From NCBI GenBank assembly GCA_900079685.1, contig LT599020.1:52217-116216 (forward strand): a stretch of 64,000 bases of DNA, given 5' to 3'. How positions within the stretch are numbered: position 1 is the first letter of the stretch; every line of letters begins with the position of its first letter. Positions 44,378 to 53,541 of the stretch are shown piece by piece. This stretch comes from an uncultured delta proteobacterium (GTDB taxonomy: Bacteria > Desulfobacterota > Desulfovibrionia > Desulfovibrionales > Desulfovibrionaceae). The notes beneath the pieces were generated by a model that saw only the letters and a list, made by a program, of their open reading frames with translations, ran no database searches and was not told the origin of the DNA. The translations under genes and the position numbers were made by a program.

Positions 44378-46278
44378 CTCCTTTTTTTACCATTATCACA
44401 AGCACGTATAACGCCGCCAACACCTTGGCCCGCCTGCTGGACTCTCTGGCAGCGCAAACTTTTCGTAATTTCGAGATTATTGTTCAGGACGGCGCTTCAA
44501 AAGATGCCACTCTTGCCGTCGTGGAATCGTACCGAGCCAAATTGCCCTGCCTTGTCGTCAACAGTGCTCCGGATAAGGGTATTTATGACGCCTGGAATTC
44601 CGCTCTCGCATTTGTTTCAGGCGAATGGGTTTTGTTTCTTGGTGCTGATGACGCACTGTACGCGCCGGATACGCTGGAAAAAGCTTTTGCCGCTCTGAAG
44701 GATGCTCCAGCGGAAACGCTTTTTGCGCCAGGCGATGCCTTGTTTGTTTCTCCAGGCGGGGTCGAAATCAAAATCCTCGCCGGAAAGGCCGAAGGGGCGA
44801 AAGGCAAATTTGCTGAAGCGATTCCCTTTTGCCATACGGCGCTTTTTCAGCGAGCGCGGGTTTTCCGAACTGCATGCTTTGATAGTTCTTTTCGTATTGC
44901 CGGCGACTATGAGTTTTTATGCCGAACATGGCGGTATGACCAGCAAGGTAAAACCCTGGGGTTCACGATCAGCCGCATGGCCGCGGGGGGGATTTCCAGC
45001 GATCCGGTAATGACGGCCCGCATGCGCTGGGAGGTTTTGCGCGTCCTTTTGCGCCACCATCCCCGAGCGGTGTCGCTCTCTCGCCATGTCATTCCCGCCT
45101 TTAAGGGGCTTTTTTTATACGCCGCGTTTTCCGCATTGGGCAAACAGCAAGCTGCCAAGGCCTTGGATCGGTTCCGGATTTCGCGTGGGTTGCCTCCCTC
45201 CTGGGAGCAACAGGCTCACGAAACCGATACGCAGGCCGCAGGTTCGGATTCTGCCGCCGAAGTCCGCCTTAAAGCCTCTGTGCTGATGCCGGTATACAAC
45301 GATGCCCGGTATATTCGCGACGCTATAGACTCCATTCTTAACCAGACATTTGCGGGCTTTGAGTTCGTCATCGTTAATGATGGCTCCACTGACGGCACAG
45401 CGGCAATCGTGAACGAGTACGCCGATCCTCGGATAAAGATAATTACGCACGAGCGGAACCTGGGACGCCCGTCCGCCCGCAACAGCGCGCTCCAGGCGGC
45501 GCAGGGCGAGTATGTTTTTTGGATGGACGCTGACGATATTGCCTTGCCGCAACGCTTGGAAAAACAGATCGCGTTCATGGATGCCCATCCTGATGTCGCT
45601 GTGTGCGGCGGAGCCGTGCAGTGTTTTCACAATTCCGGAATGACCCTTTTGCATCCGTCAGGGAGCAAGGCCATCAGTGCCGCACTTTTTTTTGCTCCCG
45701 CAATCGCCAATCCGGCATGTTGCATTCGGAAGTCCGTGCTTGACGTCAAGGGTATCCGGTTTGATGATGGCTTCCCCAGGGCGGAAGATTACGAGTTTTG
45801 GTGCAGACTGTTGCTTGACTATAAACAAAAGGCCGGCAATATTCCTGATCTTGTTTTGCTGTACCGTGTGAGAGCTTTTTTTACGGAAGAGAGCCACAAG
45901 GCGGTTCAGTGCGGAATGCTTGAGCGATTGGGCATTGCCGCGCCGGAAGAGACGACTCAGATTTATTTTGAGCTTTCTTTGGCGGAATGTGGCAAAGCGC
46001 TTTCCTTCCCGTGGCAAACGTATGTCGATTTTGCCGATGCTGTCGCAGCTGCCAACGGCGTCAAAAGAATTTTTCCCCGGAAGGCTTTGCGGCGTCGCCT
46101 GGACAGCAGACTTGCCCGACTTGCCGCGTTTGAAGGGCTATCCGTACGCCAGCTTCTTTCCCGCTGTGTGTCGGCTTTTGGGTATGGAAGGACCGCCGGA
46201 ATCGTTTGGCGTCATACTTCGCGGCGACTCCTGGAGAAACTGCGTTGCGGCTTGGACGGCCTGCTCAGGCGCGGGTAG
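44374..46278 (+). CDS. Tandem glycosyltransferase with two GT2 domains
   Basis: The 634-residue protein has two complete GT-A domains. The first (about 1-250) begins FFTIITSTYNAANTLARLLD and has VQDGASKDATL. The second (about 303-540) begins ASVLMPVYNDARYIRDAID and has VIVNDGSTDGTAAIVNEY and WMDADDIALPQRLEKQ. The two differ, so the protein probably adds two sugars in succession. The first resembles WcaA/colanic-acid-type transferases. The C-terminal 90 residues are basic. Confidence 0.87.
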   Translation: MTPFFTIITSTYNAANTLARLLDSLAAQTFRNFEIIVQDGASKDATLAVVESYRAKLPCLVVNSAPDKGIYDAWNSALAFVSGEWVLFLGADDALYAPDTLEKAFAALKDAPAETLFAPGDALFVSPGGVEIKILAGKAEGAKGKFAEAIPFCHTALFQRARVFRTACFDSSFRIAGDYEFLCRTWRYDQQGKTLGFTISRMAAGGISSDPVMTARMRWEVLRVLLRHHPRAVSLSRHVIPAFKGLFLYAAFSALGKQQAAKALDRFRISRGLPPSWEQQAHETDTQAAGSDSAAEVRLKASVLMPVYNDARYIRDAIDSILNQTFAGFEFVIVNDGSTDGTAAIVNEYADPRIKIITHERNLGRPSARNSALQAAQGEYVFWMDADDIALPQRLEKQIAFMDAHPDVAVCGGAVQCFHNSGMTLLHPSGSKAISAALFFAPAIANPACCIRKSVLDVKGIRFDDGFPRAEDYEFWCRLLLDYKQKAGNIPDLVLLYRVRAFFTEESHKAVQCGMLERLGIAAPEETTQIYFELSLAECGKALSFPWQTYVDFADAVAAANGVKRIFPRKALRRRLDSRLARLAAFEGLSVRQLLSRCVSAFGYGRTAGIVWRHTSRRLLEKLRCGLDGLLRRG

Positions 46279-46292
46279 TTTTGGAGTGTTCA

Positions 46293-47141
46293 ATGTCCGG
46301 TAAAGTTTCCATAATCATCCCTTGCTATAACGATGGCAAATACCTGCCGGAGGCTGTCGCGTCCGCCAAAGCCCAAACGTATCCGGATATTGAAATCATC
46401 ATCGTTGACGACCACTCCACTGATACGGAAACGCAGAAGGTCTTGCAACGGGCGGCGGGCGGCAATGTGGTTGTGGTAAAAACCCCGGAAGGCAAGAAGG
46501 GGCTTCCAGCCGCCAGAAATACCGGTATATCCGTTGCGGGGGGCGATTATATTTTGCCCTTGGATGCGGATGACACAATATACCCTACGTATGTGGAAAA
46601 AACCCTCGCCGTTCTGGAGGGCAACCCGGACGTGGCCGTATGCGGTTCTGGTGTGCGCTTCTTCGGGTTGCGGCACAATGACTGGCAGCAGCCTGAGTAC
46701 AGCGCTACGGGCCTTGTTCTGGAAGAATTTAAACTTGTTTGCACGGCACTGTATAGACGCCGTGACTGGGAGCGGGTCGGCGGGTATGACGAATCGCTCA
46801 CGCTCGGCAAGGAAGATATGGTTTTTTGGCTTGATATGCTTCAGGACGGCAGGCGTATCGTTATTTTGCCGGAAGTGTTGTTTTTTTACCGGATAAAACC
46901 AAATTCCATGACTGCGGCAACCGGCACAGGCCCGACAGAGCGCGACAGGCTGACGGCCATGTATGCCGCCCGTCCCGAGGTTTTCCAAAGGCACACTCTT
47001 GATTTTATGGAGCTTTGCGCGCGTTATCGGGACGAAAAAGCCCGTTTGACCTGCCTTGTTTCCTGGAATATTCTGTCTCCTCTTTTTCGCTTGGAGTGGC
47101 GCATTCGTCAGCGAATCAAACGCTGGTTCGGGAGAGCGTGA
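46293..47141 (+). CDS. Glycosyltransferase family 2
   Basis: The 282-residue GT-A protein starts MSGKVSIIIPCYNDGKYLPE and has IIIVDDHSTDTETQKVLQRA and YILPLDADDTIYPTYVEKTL. ATG 46293 has GGAG upstream, which is better than the longer frame from 46206 inside the previous gene. The chain acceptor is unknown. Confidence 0.88.
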   Translation: MSGKVSIIIPCYNDGKYLPEAVASAKAQTYPDIEIIIVDDHSTDTETQKVLQRAAGGNVVVVKTPEGKKGLPAARNTGISVAGGDYILPLDADDTIYPTYVEKTLAVLEGNPDVAVCGSGVRFFGLRHNDWQQPEYSATGLVLEEFKLVCTALYRRRDWERVGGYDESLTLGKEDMVFWLDMLQDGRRIVILPEVLFFYRIKPNSMTAATGTGPTERDRLTAMYAARPEVFQRHTLDFMELCARYRDEKARLTCLVSWNILSPLFRLEWRIRQRIKRWFGRA

Positions 47142-47142
47142 C

Positions 47143-48093
47143 GTGCCGCTTCTTCCCCCTGACGTCGCTATTGTGTTGCTTAATTACAATGGCGGTACCG
47201 ATACCACAAAGTGTCTTCAGGCTCTTTACGGCTTGTCTTCCCCTCCTGGTCAAATAATTGTTGTGGACAACGCTTCTACGGCAGAAGACCGTAATGTCAT
47301 TGAGGCTACTTGGGAACGCCTACGCAAAGTTTCAGGCAAAAACGCCATCCGCGGGCATTGGGTGTTACTCACGGAAAATAGAGGGTTTTCCGCAGGCAAC
47401 AATGCGGGTATCCAACTCGCATTACAGGACCCCGCATGCCGGGCTGTATGGATACTCAACAATGATACGGAACCGGCTGTGGAGGCTCTTGAAACCCTCT
47501 GTCGCAGGCTCAATGACAACCCGAAAGCCGGGCTCGCTGGATCAACGCTGGTTTACTCGCACGCCAGAAATACCGTCCAGTGCGCGGGAGGGTTCGTCCT
47601 TTCCAGGCTGACGGGCGCGACTCCGGCATTGCACGGAGGAGAATCGCTAGAAACCGTCGGAAGAATTCCTCCGGAATCCGTTGAAAGGAAATTGGGGTAC
47701 CTTTGCGGTGCATCCATCCTTGTCAGACGGGAAGTATTCAAGACCGCCGGTTTTTTGCCCGAGGAATATTTTTTGTACTATGAGGATGCCGCCTTTTGCC
47801 TTGATGCGCAAAGGGCTGATTACTCGTTAGTATGGGCGCCCGGTAGCATTGTTTTTCACAAGGAAGGCGGCTCGACCGGCGCGAAATCCGAGGCCGCCGA
47901 CCGAGGTTTGAAGCGGTCGCGGATCGTGGACTACCTCGCGTTGCGGAACAGAATATATCTTATCCGCCGATATTTCCCCCATTGCCTTCCTGTTGCTATC
48001 GCGAGCTATGCCGGGGTGATGCTGAACCGGCTGCGAAGAGGACAGGGCGGGCGATTGCCGCTTGTTCTTAAGGCGTTGGCGGACGGGATATGA
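47143..48093 (+). CDS. Glycosyltransferase family 2, rhamnosyltransferase-like; C-terminus cut by IS3
   Basis: The 316-residue product shows the rhamnosyltransferase-type GT2 features VAIVLLNYNGGTDTTKCLQ, VDNAS, LLTENRGFSAGNNAGIQ and WILNNDTEPAVEAL. GTG 47143 follows the previous stop by one base. The TGA stop at 48091-48093 is the first three bases of IS3 copy B, so the natural C-terminus is lost. Joining 48090 to 49354 continues the frame without a stop into the next GT4 gene, so the ancestral product may have been a GT2-GT4 fusion. Confidence 0.88.
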   Translation: MPLLPPDVAIVLLNYNGGTDTTKCLQALYGLSSPPGQIIVVDNASTAEDRNVIEATWERLRKVSGKNAIRGHWVLLTENRGFSAGNNAGIQLALQDPACRAVWILNNDTEPAVEALETLCRRLNDNPKAGLAGSTLVYSHARNTVQCAGGFVLSRLTGATPALHGGESLETVGRIPPESVERKLGYLCGASILVRREVFKTAGFLPEEYFLYYEDAAFCLDAQRADYSLVWAPGSIVFHKEGGSTGAKSEAADRGLKRSRIVDYLALRNRIYLIRRYFPHCLPVAIASYAGVMLNRLRRGQGGRLPLVLKALADGI

Positions 48094-48145
48094 GGTAGGC
48101 TGGAAAAAACGGACGCCATAGTTCATATCCATATGAGGAGGTTCT

Positions 48146-48442
48146 ATGACGAAAACACCACGAGGACGTTATTCACAGGAATTGAGGCAGCAAGCCGTCA
48201 CCATGGCGGTTGAGGATGGCTTCGGCGTAACGGAAACAGCGCGAAGGTTGTCTGTTCCTATGAAAACTTTAGCGAATTGGGTTACGCAGTACCGACTGGA
48301 CAAGCACGAGTTCGCCTTGAAGCCGGGCGTGAGTGAGCAGGATGCGGAGTTGGCGCGGTTGAAGAAAGAAAACGCCCTGCTGCGTATGGAGCGCGACATT
48401 CTAAAAAAAGCGGCGGCGTACTTTGCCAAAGAGTCGCTGTGA
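48146..48442 (+). CDS. IS3-family transposase OrfA (copy B)
   Basis: The 98-residue protein is identical to OrfA of copy A: helix-turn-helix with ETARRLSVPMKTLANWV, then a zipper-like helix. An A7 run shortly before its end is the probable -1 frameshift site leading to OrfAB. GGAGG precedes the ATG. Confidence 0.93.
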   Translation: MTKTPRGRYSQELRQQAVTMAVEDGFGVTETARRLSVPMKTLANWVTQYRLDKHEFALKPGVSEQDAELARLKKENALLRMERDILKKAAAYFAKESL

Positions 48443-49320
48443 GGTACGCCGCAGTCAGTGCTTTGCGACACCGATATCCTGTCCGTTTTATTTGCCTGGT
48501 TTTGCACGCATCTGTCAGTGGATACTACGCCTGGCTCAAACGCGACGCTGCCCCATCAAACAAGACAACTCGTCTGGAGGCCGAGGTTCTGGCTGCCCAC
48601 CAGAGAACACGCGGCACATACGGCGCGGAGCGGTTGCACCGGGAACTCGTGGCAAGCGGTTGTGCCGTCAGCCTCTGGAAGGTCAAGCAGCTCCGCCGTG
48701 AACTGGGCCTCGTCTGTAAGCGCAAACGACGGGTTATCCGCACCACGGAGTCAAATCACGCGTTGCCGGTCGCTTCCAATCTTCTGAACCGTGACTTCAC
48801 GCCGGGCGAACACAACCGCGTGTGGGTGAGTGACATAACCTATATCCCCACACGGCAGGGCTGGGTATATCTTGCCGGAATCAAAGATTTACACAGCCGG
48901 GAAATTGTCGGCTTCAGCCTGGCTGAGCGTATGGATACCGGGCTTGTCTTGGCTGCATTGATGAAGGCGGTGCGTTTCCACCGCCCACCTGTGGGACTGA
49001 TTCTGCATTCGGATCGCGGCAGCCAGTATTGCAGCGCAGCTTATCAGAAAAAGCTCCACGCATATGGTCTGATCTGTTCCATGAGCAAAAAAGGGGATTG
49101 TTACGACAACGCCCCCATGGAGAGCTTCTGGGGCTTATTGAAGAATGAGTTGGTCCATCGCAAAAGCTACAGATCACAGGCAGAAGCAATTACAGATGTG
49201 ACAGAGTATATTGAGGTTTTTTATAATCGACAAAGACGCCAGGCAGCACTTGGCTATCTCTCACCGGCGGCGTTTGTCAGAAGCGGGATGATGAAACCAA
49301 AGCTGCCGATTGCCGCTTAA
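48439..49320 (+). CDS. IS3-family transposase OrfB (copy B)
   Basis: The 293-residue DDE protein is identical to OrfB of copy A and holds the three catalytic segments HNRVWVSDITYIPT, LILHSDRGSQYCS and DNAPMESFWGLLKNEL. The frame is -1 to OrfA and starts at a GTG overlapping its stop by four bases. Confidence 0.93.
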   Translation: MRYAAVSALRHRYPVRFICLVLHASVSGYYAWLKRDAAPSNKTTRLEAEVLAAHQRTRGTYGAERLHRELVASGCAVSLWKVKQLRRELGLVCKRKRRVIRTTESNHALPVASNLLNRDFTPGEHNRVWVSDITYIPTRQGWVYLAGIKDLHSREIVGFSLAERMDTGLVLAALMKAVRFHRPPVGLILHSDRGSQYCSAAYQKKLHAYGLICSMSKKGDCYDNAPMESFWGLLKNELVHRKSYRSQAEAITDVTEYIEVFYNRQRRQAALGYLSPAAFVRSGMMKPKLPIAA

Positions 49321-49362
49321 CATGGCGTTCGAATTTGACGACCTACCTCAATACGCGGGCGG

Positions 49363-50499
49363 ATGGGAAAGCCAGACACTTTTTTTCCCACCGCAAAATC
49401 GCACAGGATGCTTTTTTTGACAGTGCGCGCTGATTTCGGGGGAGGCCCGGAACATCTGTGGTGGTTGCTCCAAAACATGCCAGAAGAAATAACCGCCTAT
49501 GTAGCGTGTCCTCATGAATATCCCTATTATGAACGATATAGGCAACTCGTAGGGGACTCCAATATCACCGAATTGCCCCACCGTACCTTTAGTATAGCCA
49601 GTCTCTGGCGTCTTCGCGCCTTCTGTAAGGAGAAGGGCATTTCCATTTTGCACTCTCACGGCAAGGGTGCTGGGCTATACTCGCGTCTTCTTGCCCTTCT
49701 GACAGGTGTGCCGTGCGTGCATACATTTCACGGCGTGCACATGGATGGGTATCGGCCGGGAAAGCGGGCAGTGTATCGTTTGTACGAGCGCGTGATGTCT
49801 TTGCTTACACAAATGGGCATAGCAGTGTCGGAAGGCGAGTTGAACCAGATTGTCGAAAGGGGGTTAATGCCCCGGAGGAAACTGCATCTCATTCCCAACG
49901 GGGTCATGATTCCGGACACAAGGGACAGGGGAGACGTTTTTACTGCCCCGCCTCCATATACCATCGTGACATTCAGCCGGTTCGACTACCAGAAGAATAG
50001 TCCCTTCCTTCTTGATATCCTTAACGCCCTGAAGGATATAGGACGGCTGGACGATTTCCGTCTTACCGCAGTCGGTGACGGAACCGACAGGCAAGGGATG
50101 CTTGATGCGGTACAAGGTACCGCCTTGGAAGACACCCTGTGCTGCCCCGGTGCATCAGAAACCCCCCATTCTTTTTTTGACGGAGCGTTATGCTATCTTT
50201 CCACCTCACGCTGGGAAGGCATGCCGCTGTCGGTCATTGAGGCGATGGCCCATGGTTTGCCGGCAATTGCAAGTGATGTGGTGGGTAACAGAGACGTGGT
50301 CCGTGATGGAGAGACGGGCTTTCTGTACCCTGAAGGAAATGCGGTGGCGGCAGCCAACCTTCTTTGCCGCTTGGCAGACGACCCCGATCTGCGGCAAACT
50401 TTAGGAGCGGCTGCTCGCAACTATGTCATAGCCAACCATGATGTTAGAATAATGGCGAAAGAGACCTTTAAAATATTGCATGATGTTGCCATGCCATAA
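49363..50499 (+). CDS. Glycosyltransferase family 4 (originally in frame with the GT2 gene upstream of IS3)
   Basis: The 378-residue frame includes a GT-B protein beginning MLFLTVRADFGGGPEHLWWL at 49408, with IVTFSRFDYQKNSPFLLDIL, TAVGDGTDRQGML and the donor-site segment STSRWEGMPLSVIEAMAHGLP. Either ATG 49363 or 49408 could start translation; 49408 fits the family better, but neither has a strong ribosome site. That is expected if the domain was once the C-terminal half of a GT2-GT4 protein now split by IS3. It is the last polysaccharide gene of the locus. Confidence 0.85.
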   Translation: MGKPDTFFPTAKSHRMLFLTVRADFGGGPEHLWWLLQNMPEEITAYVACPHEYPYYERYRQLVGDSNITELPHRTFSIASLWRLRAFCKEKGISILHSHGKGAGLYSRLLALLTGVPCVHTFHGVHMDGYRPGKRAVYRLYERVMSLLTQMGIAVSEGELNQIVERGLMPRRKLHLIPNGVMIPDTRDRGDVFTAPPPYTIVTFSRFDYQKNSPFLLDILNALKDIGRLDDFRLTAVGDGTDRQGMLDAVQGTALEDTLCCPGASETPHSFFDGALCYLSTSRWEGMPLSVIEAMAHGLPAIASDVVGNRDVVRDGETGFLYPEGNAVAAANLLCRLADDPDLRQTLGAAARNYVIANHDVRIMAKETFKILHDVAMP

Positions 50500-50574
50500 G
50501 GTGGAATAGTCAACGACTTTTGTCCTGCAAACGGCAGCCTTTTTAAAAATATTACTGTGCTTCTTCTTGGACAT
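50401..50574 (-). pseudogene. Start of a small gene downstream of the primase-like gene, cut at the locus junction (uncertain)
   Basis: A minus-strand ATG at 50574 follows GGAG at good spacing, 15 bases beyond the primase-like stop, and encodes MSKKKHSNIFKKAAV before running into the antisense of the glycosyltransferase gene. The start looks genuine, while the remainder does not. The likely explanation is a mobile-element gene truncated where it meets the polysaccharide locus at about 50500-50540. Confidence 0.4.
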
Positions 50575-50589
50575 TGTCATCTCCGCTTT

Positions 50590-51975
50590 TTATGCTTCCC
50601 CGACTTCTTCATCAGCAGCTTTCTCCTGATCTGCAAAATCCGCAGCATCGCGATCGGTCATAATTTTTTTTAAAATACTTTCCATGGAGGGCTTTTTCTG
50701 CTTGCCAAAAGTCACCGTCCCCATGGGCATGGCTATGCGAAGAAGATTTCTTGTATTTTCCTGAAACTCTTCCAAGTTAGCATCAGGTTTGATTTTTTGC
50801 AGCAGCGTTCTCAATTCTTCATTATGAGAAAGAATGGCCTCAAATTCCGTATTTATATTATTTATTGTATATTCCTTTCTTTTTTGCTCTTCTGTTTCAA
50901 ACCACCTCGTTAATAATATCCCCATGTGCGTCACGATGCCCACATGCGCTTCCCGCACCCTGACCTGGGCGTTCTTGGTCAGCGGCTCGTAATCGCCGCT
51001 GTCCCAAAAACTCCTCAGGGCCATGGAGAGCGTATTACCCTCTCGTTTCATGTTGGCCGCGGCCGCGGCAAGCTCCTCGTCCAGAACGAACAGACGCTTG
51101 TCCTCCGGCTGCCCCGCCGTGTTTTCACCCTCATCCGGCTCAGCGCCTTCCTCGCGTTCCCGCAGACGAAAAGCCAGTCCCTCTCCGCTGGAGAGCGGGC
51201 CGCCGGTATGGTCCGCAACGGGCGGGCCTTGCCTCCATTTCGCGGGAATTTCTTTGAACGCCCGAAGAATGGGCTTGGCGGACGTGCCCTTCCGCGCCCG
51301 TGAGGAAGCGCCGGCAATGGCCGCATACAGACGCGGCGGATGGCGCGTCTCCCCCACCCGGATGTACGGGCCTTTTCCCGGCGCAAAGCCGTAAATCTCC
51401 GCCCCGAACCGCGCGAGGAATGTAATCAGAACGGCGGCGGGATCCGCTTCGCTGCCGCGCGTCGCCAGGGCCACGAACTCCCCGGCAAGGCCCGGCAGCG
51501 CCTCCCGAGGCAACACCGGCCAAGGCCGTATGGCGTCATCGGTGGTTTCCACCGGCAGTTGCATGGGCGGCAGACCCGCGCGGCCAAGGTACGCGCACGG
51601 GTCAAAGCCCTTTGGCGGCGGATCCGCCAGGCTCCATTTGTCTGGCAAAGACTCGGGCAGCGGCAACAGCAAGGGATATGCACCCGCGCGCTCAAGCATG
51701 GATACAACGTCCCTTGCCGCATCGTGTCCCGGAGCATCATTGTGCGGCCAGATAATGACGTTCCGATCACGAAGAGGGGAAAAATCAGCCATGCCGACGA
51801 ACTGCGTGTCGCCATTCCAGGCCATGCAAACATAGTTGGGGAAAAGCTTTTGCGCGGCGTCCGCCGTCTTTTCGTCCTCCACCAGCAAAACCGGGCTTCC
51901 CGGCGGCATGGCGGCCAGCCTGTCCAGTCCGCACAGGGAATACGACTGTGCAGTTTGAATTTTTCCGCCATTCAT
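50590..51975 (-). CDS. Toprim/DUF3987-type primase-like protein of a mobile element
   Basis: The 461-residue protein begins with a Toprim-like region (SPVLLVEDEKTADAAQKLFP and VIIWPHNDAPGHDAARDV). A DUF3987-like part follows, with a degenerate nucleotide-binding segment AIAGASSRARKGTSAKPIL. The zinc-binding domain of full-length phage primases is absent. Such proteins serve replication or DNA processing of integrated elements. The ATG at 51975 overlaps the stop of the AlpA-like gene, giving a two-gene unit. Exact activity is unproven. Confidence 0.7.
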   Translation of the reverse strand: MNGGKIQTAQSYSLCGLDRLAAMPPGSPVLLVEDEKTADAAQKLFPNYVCMAWNGDTQFVGMADFSPLRDRNVIIWPHNDAPGHDAARDVVSMLERAGAYPLLLPLPESLPDKWSLADPPPKGFDPCAYLGRAGLPPMQLPVETTDDAIRPWPVLPREALPGLAGEFVALATRGSEADPAAVLITFLARFGAEIYGFAPGKGPYIRVGETRHPPRLYAAIAGASSRARKGTSAKPILRAFKEIPAKWRQGPPVADHTGGPLSSGEGLAFRLREREEGAEPDEGENTAGQPEDKRLFVLDEELAAAAANMKREGNTLSMALRSFWDSGDYEPLTKNAQVRVREAHVGIVTHMGILLTRWFETEEQKRKEYTINNINTEFEAILSHNEELRTLLQKIKPDANLEEFQENTRNLLRIAMPMGTVTFGKQKKPSMESILKKIMTDRDAADFADQEKAADEEVGEA

Positions 51976-52193
51976 CTGTCCAGATCTCCCGCGGGCTTGG
52001 CCGGTTTGAGTGCCGGCGTGGTTTCCACGGTGCAGGATGCGGCAAACGCCTCCAAGTCCGCAGGATCGTAGAGGATACGTCGCCCCAACTTAACATACTT
52101 CGGCCCCTTCTTATGGCACCTCCAAATTTCCAGGGTGTTGGGCTTGAGCCCGAGCATTTCCGCCGCCAGTCGCGTATTCACCAGTTTTCGCAT
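51972..52193 (-). CDS. AlpA/excisionase-like helix-turn-helix protein
   Basis: The 73-residue protein has a MerR-type winged helix (HTH_17): NTRLAAEMLGLKPNTLEIW followed by GPKYVKLGRRILYDPADLEA. This is typical of AlpA regulators and excisionases of integrated elements. AAGGAGAG precedes the ATG. It is divergent from the gene at 52469 and overlaps the primase-like gene, so it may control that operon or integrase-mediated excision. Confidence 0.85.
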   Translation of the reverse strand: MRKLVNTRLAAEMLGLKPNTLEIWRCHKKGPKYVKLGRRILYDPADLEAFAASCTVETTPALKPAKPAGDLDR

Positions 52194-52468
52194 CGATCTC
52201 TCCTTGTGCGAGTTTTGATGGTGAGCCGCGAAGATCGTCCGGGTTCGCGGCTCTTGGCGGAAAATTTACAAGAAGTTCGCGACCCCAGGGAGAAGGGGGA
52301 TGGGAAAATTCAGCAAGAAGCGGAGCAATATGCGCCAGTGAGCCCCCCTCTCGGTTCGACCGAAGGGGTTAATTTTTATGAGGAAATCGTTTTTACCTTC
52401 ACGAGTAAATGCGACATAGATAATGATTGAAAACTTCGCCATAATCCTCCGGAAAGGAGGGCCTCACC
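52194..52468. other. Divergent intergenic region with a 10-bp inverted repeat
   Basis: This 275-base region separates the AlpA-like gene (minus) from a membrane-protein gene (plus) and should hold both promoters. GAGCCGCGAA (52223-52232) and TTCGCGGCTC (52244-52253) form perfect arms around an 11-base loop. It could be an operator or an RNA hairpin; no T-run follows. No gene is seen. Confidence 0.5.
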
Positions 52469-53533
52469 ATGTTCTTGTTGCGATTGTTACGTCGATTCTT
52501 ACGTTGGCTAAAGGAGATGAGGTATGAAGAGAAGATTGCTCTGCTTCGTATAGCGGTTATTTTTACTGGATGTTCCTATCTGATCTGTCTGCTCTACGCC
52601 TCCGTGCCCGCAAACGAATGGCTATGGGGCCGGGCTGTCACGATCTTCTTCCAGTGTCTGATCGCTGTTTCCATACCAGCTGCCTTGGCTATCTGGCTGG
52701 GCAACGTGCTTCCTTCGATATGGTTTCTAAAAACCCTGAAAAAAGGCGTAGCGGCGTCCCCACTACTCAGTCAGTTAGAATTCCACAATGCCGAGTCGGT
52801 TCTTCACTTCGCCCGCCTGCACAAACTGTCTCTTTTCAGCGTTTCTGAAGAAATCCGGACTAAAACCGCTGAAAACGTCGAATGCCGTCTTGAGCCGTTA
52901 TTCCTCGCACCAGGCTATCCTCCGGGGTTACGGGAGAAGTATTACCAAAAAAACTTGCTCTGGTTTAACGAAGAACAGATCAAGACTGCCCGGGAGAAGA
53001 TTGCCGAAGGCGCTATTGCCATGGCTCCCGAACACATCCGTTCGATTGCCGATAAGAAAAAAGACAAAATCATCGAAGAGAAAGATAACGTGATTGAAAA
53101 TGTTGCGAGCAAAGGTGGAATCCCTGCAAAAAAAGCTGAGCAAGGAAAACCGTGGAGACGGCCCTTACAAGGCTTCGGCACGAACTCGATTGTTCTACAT
53201 TGTTGAACTGTACGTTGCGCTGGTTGTGATCACGATCCGGGAAGTGCGGCGCAACCTGGACGCCATGCAGATCGCCAATTCGCCGCGTACCGATGGGAAT
53301 TAAACAGGGACCGGATGGAGCTGGAAGCCGAGCGAAGCGATTTCCAGGAAGAAAAGGGAAAAGTGCTGGCATGGAAATTCGAAGTGGACGCTCTGCGCCG
53401 AAAAGCGGAAATAGCGAAGGAGAGAAGAACTTTCGTGAAACGGCACATTCGCTGGGCGATAGATGCCCTGAGCGGAGGGCCGCCTAATACGGGGCTGGCG
53501 CTCCGGCATTTGAAAAAGGCGGAAAAAGAGTGA
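52469..53533 (+). pseudogene. Membrane and coiled-coil protein gene with two compensating frameshifts
   Basis: Frame 52469-53206 opens with two membrane segments (IALLRIAVIFTGCSYLICLL and a second about 25 residues later), then a charged coiled coil ending EEKDNVIE. From about 53094 the likely coding frame changes: AKVESLQKKLSKENRG and LFYIVELYVALVVITIREV read well there and up to 53303. Near 53265 it shifts back, giving YRWELNRDRMELEAERSDFQ on to 53533. The joined protein would be about 350 residues. Family unknown. AAGGAGGG precedes the ATG. Two separate genes (52469-53206 and 53315-53533) are the alternative reading. Confidence 0.55.
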
Positions 53534-53541
53534 GTCTTCTC

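Larger units (their letters stand above)
48091..49350 (+). mobile_element. IS3-family insertion sequence (copy B)
   Basis: The 1260-bp element has the same ends as copy A (TGAGGTAGG ... CCTACCTCA) and is flanked by the 3-bp duplication ATA (48088-48090 and 49351-49353). Its orfA and orfB run on the plus strand, opposite to copy A. It splits a GT2 reading frame from the GT4 frame that follows. Confidence 0.96.

Noticed and set aside
51948-52430. 160-residue plus-strand frame over the AlpA-like gene and its upstream region
   Set aside because: The opposite strand carries a clear HTH protein with a strong ribosome site; the plus-strand product looks random.
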